Assembly: GCF_001404695.1 (NCBI RefSeq)
Contig: NZ_CZAQ01000002.1
Location: 1-64,000 of the forward strand
Length of the DNA stretch: 64,000 bases
DNA from: Collinsella aerofaciens
GTDB lineage: Bacteria > Actinomycetota > Coriobacteriia > Coriobacteriales > Coriobacteriaceae
Direction: 5' to 3'
Shown: positions 59,091 to 64,000 of the stretch, piece after piece
How positions within the stretch are numbered: position 1 is the stretch's first letter
Layout: every line of letters starts with the position of its first letter
The notes under the pieces: model-generated
Seen by the model: only the letters and a program-made list of their open reading frames with translations
What the model was told of the DNA's origin: nothing
The model's database searches: none
Made by a program: the position numbers and the translations under genes

Positions 59091-59797
59091 AGATCCTTGC
59101 CATAGCCGATACCGAAGAACGATGCCTTTGGGAGTGCTTTCGCAAGGAACGCTTTGAGGGTGTCGACCTGATTTTGTCCGCCGGCGATCTGGACCCGGAC
59201 TATCTTGAGTTTTTGGTTACGGTCATCAACAAACCGCTCATCTACGTGCGCGGCAATCACGATGACCGCTACGCACGTCATGCACCGGGCGGATGTATCT
59301 GCGTGGAAGACAGCGTGTACACGTACCGAGGGATTCGCATTGCGGGCCTTGGCGGGTCCATGCGTTATCGCGACGGCGCCAACATGTACACCGAGCGCGA
59401 GATGGCCAAGCGTATGCGCAAGTTGTCCCGCAAAGTGAGGATGGTCGGCGGCTGCGACATTCTGCTTACCCATGCACCCGCCGCCGGTATGGGTGATCTG
59501 GACGATCTGCCGCATCGAGGGTTTGAGTGCTTTAACACGGCGCTTGAGTCCTGGGGGGCCGACTACATGGTGCATGGGCATGTACACCAAAGCTACGGTT
59601 ACGATTTTCAGCGCGAGCGGCAGCATGTGTGTGGAACGACGATCATCAACGCCTGCGGCTATACGCAGTTTGAGCTCGACCAGACGCGCTACCCCATCCG
59701 TGGCTGGCAGGCAGCCTGGCTCAATTCGCAAACCATGCGCCGCGAGCTCAAACGCCACGATGCCATCGAGTCCTCAACAGCCAGAACACCCTGGTAA
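59087..59797 (+). CDS. Metallophosphoesterase with DxE first motif
   Basis: 236 aa calcineurin-like phosphoesterase. Metal motifs: Asp8 in IADTEE, GDLD, GNHD, THAP and GHVH. The first motif is D-T-E, where most relatives have D-x-H, so one metal ligand is changed to Glu10. Overlaps the ParB-like/BMP gene by four bases. Substrate unknown; could be a nucleotide or phosphoprotein tied to its partner. Ends in a GGGACA hairpin that includes the stop. Confidence 0.85.
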   Translation: MKILAIADTEERCLWECFRKERFEGVDLILSAGDLDPDYLEFLVTVINKPLIYVRGNHDDRYARHAPGGCICVEDSVYTYRGIRIAGLGGSMRYRDGANMYTEREMAKRMRKLSRKVRMVGGCDILLTHAPAAGMGDLDDLPHRGFECFNTALESWGADYMVHGHVHQSYGYDFQRERQHVCGTTIINACGYTQFELDQTRYPIRGWQAAWLNSQTMRRELKRHDAIESSTARTPW

Positions 59798-59836
59798 CCA
59801 CCACAAAGGGGACACCGTCCCCTTTGTGGTGGTTTT
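59796..59836. repeat. GGGACA-loop hairpin, perfect 18-bp arms
   Basis: AACCACCACAAAGGGGAC (59796-59813) with its exact complement (59817-59834), three-base loop, T-run after. Overlaps the phosphoesterase TAA. Works as a terminator in both directions. Confidence 0.88.
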
Positions 59837-59850
59837 GACGCGATAGCAAG

Positions 59851-59882
59851 AACCCGGTCCTGCACAAGGCAGAACCGGGTTT
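59851..59882 (-). terminator. Terminator after rplA
   Basis: AACCCGGTCCTGC with GGCAGAACCGGGTT (59851-59882); the minus strand continues CTTGC. Forty bases past the rplA stop. Confidence 0.75.
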
Positions 59883-59921
59883 CTTTAGCAATGCTTGCTT
59901 TGCTCAGGCAGTAACTAGCAG

Positions 59922-60629
59922 TTACTCAGCCAGGAAGTCACGCTGGACAGCGGGATCGACCTTGACGCCAGGGCCCATGGTGGAAGACACGGAGATGGAC
60001 TTGACGTACTTGCCCTTAGCAGAAGAGGGCTTGACGCGCAGGATCTCGGTGTACAGGGCAGCGTAGTTCTCGACGAGCTGCTGCTCAGAGAAGGACTTCT
60101 TGCCCAGGGGCACGTGGCAGATGCCGTAGCGGTCGGCGCGGTACTCAACGCGGCCAGCCTTGAGCTCGGAGACCATCTTGGCGACGTCCATGGTCACGGT
60201 GCCGAGCTTGGGGTTCGGCATGAGGCCACGGGGACCAAGGATCTTACCGATGCGGCCAACCTTGGCCATCATGTTCGGCGTAGCGATAGCGGCGTCGAAG
60301 TTGATCTCGCCCTTCTGAATCTGGGCGACGAGCTCGTCGGAACCGATGATGTCGGCGCCGGCAGCCTCAGCCTCGCGGGCCTTCTCGCCCTCGGCGAAGA
60401 CGGCAACACGAACGGTCTTGCCGGTGCCGTGGGGCAGGGAGATGGAACCACGGATGTTCTGGTCAGCCTTACGAGTATCGATGCCCAGACGGAAGTGGGC
60501 CTCGACGGTCTCGTCGAACTTGGCGGTGTCGAGCTCCTTAATGAGCTTGGCAGCCTGAAGGGGGGTGTAGAGCGTGGCGCGGTCGATCTTCTCGGCAGCG
60601 GCGTTATAGCTCTTACCATGCTTAGCCAT
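59922..60629 (-). CDS. rplA: Large-subunit ribosomal protein L1
   Basis: 235 aa two-domain protein that moves E-site tRNA and often represses its own rplK-rplA m[30 protein letters not shown] and the C-terminal GPGVKVDP are diagnostic. The ATG at 60629 (MAKHGK) has GGAGG eight bases off; ATG at 60635 would be too close. Confidence 0.97.
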   Translation of the reverse strand: MAKHGKSYNAAAEKIDRATLYTPLQAAKLIKELDTAKFDETVEAHFRLGIDTRKADQNIRGSISLPHGTGKTVRVAVFAEGEKAREAEAAGADIIGSDELVAQIQKGEINFDAAIATPNMMAKVGRIGKILGPRGLMPNPKLGTVTMDVAKMVSELKAGRVEYRADRYGICHVPLGKKSFSEQQLVENYAALYTEILRVKPSSAKGKYVKSISVSSTMGPGVKVDPAVQRDFLAE

Positions 60630-60746
60630 GTGCATTACCTCCTGTGGTTAAACGGGCGTGAGCCCTCCCACATCGTATCGTATGCCCTATTGCACACATT
60701 TAACGGGCGCCCCGGTCGGAGCACCCGTCGTTACCATAAGAAATCG

Positions 60747-61175
60747 CTACTCAGCGATGGTGACGCCCATGGAACGGGCGGTACCGGCGATGATCTTCTT
60801 GGCGGCGTCAATGTCGTTAGCATTGAGGTCCGGCATCTTGATCTCGGCGATCTTGGTGAGCTGCTCCTGGGAGAGCTGACCAACCTTGTCGGCCTGGGGC
60901 TTAGCGGAACCAGACTTGAGGTTCAGCTCCTTCTTGATGAGGTGAGCCGCCGGCGGGGTCTTGGTGATGAAGGAGAAGGACTTATCCTCGTAGACAGAGA
61001 TCTCAACGGGGATGATGTCGCCCTTCTTGTCCTGCGTCTCGGCGTTAAAGGCCTGGCAGAACTGCATGATGTTCACGCCAGCAGCGCCCAGGGCGGGGCC
61101 GACGGGAGGAGCGGGGTTAGCTGCACCAGCAGGAATCTGGAGCTTAATGACGTTGGCAACCTTCTTCTCAGCCAT
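60747..61175 (-). CDS. rplK: Large-subunit ribosomal protein L11
   Basis: 142 aa. [19 protein letters not shown] (N-terminal Pro-rich hinge) and the C-terminal rRNA-binding [30 protein letters not shown] identify it; it forms the GTPase-associated centre and is the thiostrepton target. The ATG at 61175 (MAEKKV) has GAAAGGA seven bases upstream. Confidence 0.97.
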   Translation of the reverse strand: MAEKKVANVIKLQIPAGAANPAPPVGPALGAAGVNIMQFCQAFNAETQDKKGDIIPVEISVYEDKSFSFITKTPPAAHLIKKELNLKSGSAKPQADKVGQLSQEQLTKIAEIKMPDLNANDIDAAKKIIAGTARSMGVTIAE

Positions 61176-61295
61176 GGTCATTCCTTTCGAATCACGAGTG
61201 TGAAGTACTTGCTATATCGTAAGCACGCACGTGTTAGAAGCACTCCTGAGATGAGCAGTCACAGAAGAAGCACGCTCGCGCGAACGGACGAAAAC

Positions 61296-61832
61296 TTAAG
61301 CGATGACAGCGACCTGGTTAAAGTCGAGCTCGACCGGCGTCTCGCGGCCAAAGATCATCAGCGTGACCTTGAGCTTGCCTGCCTCGGTGTTAACCTCGGA
61401 GACCTTGCCATCAAAGTCGGTAAGCGGGCCATCGGTGACGCGGACGGACGTGCCGACCTGAATATCAACCGAGGTGCGCTTGGGCGAATCGCCCTTACCG
61501 GGACGACGAGTCATCTTGTTGTACTCGTCACGGGAAAGCGGAGCGGGCTTGCCGTTGCCGCCTAGGAAACCGGTGACGCCGGGCGTGTTGCGAACACACG
61601 TCCAAGCATCGTCATCCATCTCCATGCGGACCAGGACATAACCCGGGAAGATCTTGGAATCCTTGGTCTCGCGCTTGCCACCCTCTTTGATCTCGGTGAC
61701 GCGCTCCATAGGAATCTCGATATCAAAGATACGGTCCTGCATGCCCATGGTCTCGATACGATGCTCGAGATCGGACTTTACGCGGTTCTCGTATCCGGAG
61801 TAAGTGTGAACGACGTACCAACGCTTAGACAT
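61296..61832 (-). CDS. nusG: Transcription antitermination factor NusG
   Basis: 178 aa. NGN domain (KRWYVVHTYSGYENRVK; FPGYVLVRMEMDD) and a C-terminal KOW domain (VGTSVRVTDGPLTDFDGKV). It binds RNA polymerase and couples it to the ribosome through S10. Three bases after secE. Confidence 0.97.
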   Translation of the reverse strand: MSKRWYVVHTYSGYENRVKSDLEHRIETMGMQDRIFDIEIPMERVTEIKEGGKRETKDSKIFPGYVLVRMEMDDDAWTCVRNTPGVTGFLGGNGKPAPLSRDEYNKMTRRPGKGDSPKRTSVDIQVGTSVRVTDGPLTDFDGKVSEVNTEAGKLKVTLMIFGRETPVELDFNQVAVIA

Positions 61833-61835
61833 GGT

Positions 61836-62174
61836 TTAGCCCCTCAATCCAGAGAACAGAGCAAGAGCCTCGCCAAAGCCAGCATCGAGCAGAGCGATGA
61901 CGACGCCGACGACGACCAGAGAAGCGCAAACGACGACCGAGTAGTTCACGAGCTCCTTCTTATCGGGCCACGTGACACGCTTCATCTCGGACTTGACCGA
62001 AGCGAAATACTTCTTGGTGCGGGCGAAGAAACCAGGCTTCTCGTTCTTCTTGGACTTCGCAGCCTTCTCGTTCTTCTTGGCAACGGCCTTCTTGGCCTCA
62101 ACCTTGGAGTTGGCGGCAGCGCTGTTGGCAGGTGCCGGCTGCTGAGCCTTCTTCTTGTTCTTCTTGTTGGCCAT
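61836..62174 (-). CDS. secE: Preprotein translocase subunit SecE
   Basis: 112 aa. One C-terminal membrane helix (about 78-100) after the amphipathic VKSEMKRVTWPDKKELVNYS motif. The first 50 residues are an unusually long Lys/Ala-rich tail. It stabilises SecY. Usual secE-nusG-rplK-rplA order. Confidence 0.95.
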   Translation of the reverse strand: MANKKNKKKAQQPAPANSAAANSKVEAKKAVAKKNEKAAKSKKNEKPGFFARTKKYFASVKSEMKRVTWPDKKELVNYSVVVCASLVVVGVVIALLDAGFGEALALFSGLRG

Positions 62175-62250
62175 TTGGGTTACCTCCGCGCAATGCGCTT
62201 ATACATGAGTAAACCGTAAGCCCCCAAGTGGGAGCTTACGGAATAATGAC

Positions 62251-62326
62251 TGGCACGCCAGGAAGGACTCGAACCCTCAACACTCGGTTTTGGAGACCGA
62301 TGCTCTACCAATTGAACTACTGGCGT
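62251..62326 (-). tRNA. tRNA-Trp (CCA anticodon)
   Basis: 76 nt on the minus strand, including encoded 3' CCA. Acceptor ACGCCAG pairs with CTGGCGT; anticodon loop CTCCAAA gives CCA; T loop GGTTCGAGTCC. Lies between rpmG and secE, its common place. Confidence 0.97.
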
Positions 62327-62339
62327 ATGTGACTAGAGA

Positions 62340-62489
62340 CTAGCGAGTCTCTTTGTGCAGCGTGTGGTGACGGCACCAGGGGCAATACTTCTTGATCTCC
62401 ATACGATCAGGCATGGTCGACTTGTTCTTGGTGGTCGTATAGTTGCGGCGCTTGCACTCAGTGCACGCAAGAGTAACTAGAGTACGCAT
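62340..62489 (-). CDS. rpmG: Large-subunit ribosomal protein L33, zinc-binding form
   Basis: 49 aa, too short for usual gene scans. [43 protein letters not shown]. The CTEC and CPWC pairs make it the zinc-containing (C+) type. Its stop is 14 bases before tRNA-Trp and it has its own promoter. Confidence 0.95.
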   Translation of the reverse strand: MRTLVTLACTECKRRNYTTTKNKSTMPDRMEIKKYCPWCRHHTLHKETR

Positions 62490-62534
62490 GTATCCTGAAC
62501 CTTTCATTTCCGCCCCGTACGGGCACGAGTTGTT

Positions 62535-62564
62535 ACTTTATCAGCTCCACGTAAGTGCTGTCAA
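62535..62564 (-). promoter_or_regulatory. Promoter for rpmG-tRNA-Trp-secE-nusG
   Basis: Minus strand -35 TTGACA (62559-62564), 18-base spacer, -10 TAAAGT (62535-62540), about 45 bases before rpmG. The rest of 62490-62709 shows no gene. Confidence 0.7.
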
Positions 62565-62709
62565 TGAAAACCTCGAGTCAATTGGTTCTCGGTGGATCCA
62601 TTCATATTTGGAACACATCAATGAAGCCATCGAGAGCTAATCGACGGTGCATCCAGGACCATTATCGATCCTCTCGACACCAGCAACGGCTCAATATCCA
62701 TTGCAGAAA

Positions 62710-62741
62710 AGAACCCGGCACCCATATAAGTGCCGGGTTCT
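62710..62741 (-). terminator. Terminator after tuf
   Basis: 12-bp perfect stem AGAACCCGGCAC / GTGCCGGGTTCT (62710-62721, 62730-62741) followed on the minus strand by TTTCTGC. Confidence 0.92.
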
Positions 62742-62768
62742 CTAAGTCAGCTATATCAAAGAGCTAAT

Positions 62769-63959
62769 TTACTCAATGATCGTGGAGACGATGCCCGAAC
62801 CGACGGTGTGGCCACCCTCGCGGATAGCGAAGCGCAGGCCCTCCTCCATGGCGATCGGGTGGATGAGGTCGCCCTCGATGGTGATGTGGTCACCAGGCAT
62901 AGCCATCTCGGTGCCCTCGGGGAGCTTGACCGTACCGGTAACGTCGGTGGTACGGAAGTAGAACTGAGGACGATAACCATCGAAGAACGGGGTGTGACGG
63001 CCGCCCTCCTCCTTGGTCAGAACGTAGATCTCGCCGGTGAACTTGGTGTGCGGGGTAACCGAACCGGGCTTGCAGAGAACTTGGCCGCGCTCGATGTCCT
63101 CACGCTTGATGCCGCGGAGCAGCAGACCGACGTTGTCGCCAGCCTCGCAGAAGTCCATGGACTTACGGAACATCTCGATACCGGTAACGACGGTGTTCTG
63201 GGTATCCTTGATGCCGACGATCTCGACGGGCTCGTTGAGCTTGAGCTCACCGCGCTCGACACGGCCAGTAGCAACGGTACCACGGCCGGAGATGGTCATA
63301 ACGTCCTCAACGGCCATCAGGAACGGGAGGTCGTTGTTACGAGCAGGCGTCGGGATGTACTCGTCGACGGCCTTCATGAGCTCGCGAATGGCGTCCATCC
63401 ACTTGGCGTCGCCCTCGAGAGCGCCCAGAGCGGAGCCACGGATGACGGGGATGTCGTCGCCGGGGAAATCGTACTCGGAGAGGAGCTCACGGGTCTCCAT
63501 CTCGACGAGGTCGATGAGCTCGTCATCGTCGACCATGTCGCACTTGTTCAGGAAGACGACGATGTAGGGAACGCCGACCTGACGGGCGAGCAGGATGTGC
63601 TCGCGGGTCTGAGCCATGGGGCCGTCGGTAGCAGCGATGACCAGGATAGCGCCGTCCATCTGAGCAGCGCCGGAGATCATGTTCTTGACGTAGTCAGCGT
63701 GGCCCGGGCAGTCAACGTGAGCGTAGTGACGGGCAGCGGTCTCGTACTCAACGTGGGAGACGGAAATCGTAATGCCGCGCTCGCGCTCCTCGGGAGCCTT
63801 GTCGATGTTCTCGAACGCAGTGAAGTCAGCCTTGCAGCCCTCGGTCTCGGAGAGAACCTTGGTGATGGCAGCGGTCAGCGTGGTCTTGCCGTGGTCGACG
63901 TGACCAATGGTGCCGATGTTAACATGCGGCTTAGTGCGCTCAAACTTCTCTTTGGCCAT
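62769..63959 (-). CDS. tuf: Translation elongation factor Tu
   Basis: 396 aa GTPase delivering aminoacyl-tRNA. G1 [10 protein letters not shown]3 DCPGHADY, G4 NKCD, then domains II and III ([34 protein letters not shown] split over the C-terminus). Separated from fusA by 36 kb, unlike the classic str operon. Its promoter lies beyond 64000. Confidence 0.98.
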   Translation of the reverse strand: MAKEKFERTKPHVNIGTIGHVDHGKTTLTAAITKVLSETEGCKADFTAFENIDKAPEERERGITISVSHVEYETAARHYAHVDCPGHADYVKNMISGAAQMDGAILVIAATDGPMAQTREHILLARQVGVPYIVVFLNKCDMVDDDELIDLVEMETRELLSEYDFPGDDIPVIRGSALGALEGDAKWMDAIRELMKAVDEYIPTPARNNDLPFLMAVEDVMTISGRGTVATGRVERGELKLNEPVEIVGIKDTQNTVVTGIEMFRKSMDFCEAGDNVGLLLRGIKREDIERGQVLCKPGSVTPHTKFTGEIYVLTKEEGGRHTPFFDGYRPQFYFRTTDVTGTVKLPEGTEMAMPGDHITIEGDLIHPIAMEEGLRFAIREGGHTVGSGIVSTIIE

Positions 63960-64000
63960 AAAGCCCTCCTCTTAACAGGTCGTCCCCGGACGGGACTTTG

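Overview
The window is high-GC and most like a gut actinobacterium of class Coriobacteriia, probably Collinsella. This is inferred from gene content and order (fused accDA, FMN-type FabK, one tight fatty-acid cluster, Coriobacteria-like ribosomal proteins, short GGGACA-loop palindromes between genes), not from a database search. Most housekeeping genes lie on the minus strand and read leftward.

Layout. 1-1475: an IS3-family insertion sequence sitting inside a small hairpin repeat. 1476-1881: a non-coding mosaic of palindromes. 1882-3711: a Gfo/Idh/MocA oxidoreductase and DeoR regulator pair. 4150-9998: a shortened S10-type ribosomal operon (rplC-D-W-B, rpsS, rplV, rpsC, rplP, rpmC, rpsQ, rplN, rplX) that lacks rpsJ in front and stops at a terminator after rplX. 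10448-13633: histidine phosphatase, CDF metal exporter and an orphan PTS EIIC. 13674-22848: a complete type II fatty-acid synthesis operon (fabH-acpP-fabK-fabD-fabG-fabF-accB-fabZ-accC-accDA) with birA, the ligase that biotinylates AccB, divergent from it. 23918-27331: rpsL-rpsG-fusA-rpsJ. 27602-29147: an ECF sigma factor and its probable anti-sigma factor. 29458-39943: rpoBC, galU and rplJ-rplL, with an L10 leader RNA and attenuator before rplJ. 40448-49486: aminotransferase, a hypothetical protein, DNA glycosylase, GH13 amylase, MFS exporter, fused FeoAB and an esterase. 49730-55978 (plus strand): PTS EIIA, asnS, a WYL-like regulator and a TrpXYZ-like ABC importer. 56136-59797: a decayed exported-protein gene, an MscS channel, and a ParB-like/BMP fusion coupled to a metallophosphoesterase. 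59922-63959: rplA, rplK, nusG, secE, tRNA-Trp, rpmG and tuf.

The genes are mostly translation, transcription and lipid-synthesis machinery. The unusual material is of three kinds. First, the gaps carry several families of palindromic repeats: GGGACA-loop hairpins, alternating inverted-repeat arrays, and large nested palindromes with a shared core. Most sit just after stop codons, and the IS has landed in the loop of one of them. Second, the cytosolic ParB-like/BMP protein with its DxE-type phosphoesterase looks like an uncharacterised two-gene system. Third, the classical ribosomal gene order is rearranged, and ribosomal protein S12 naturally carries Arg at the streptomycin-resistance position 88.
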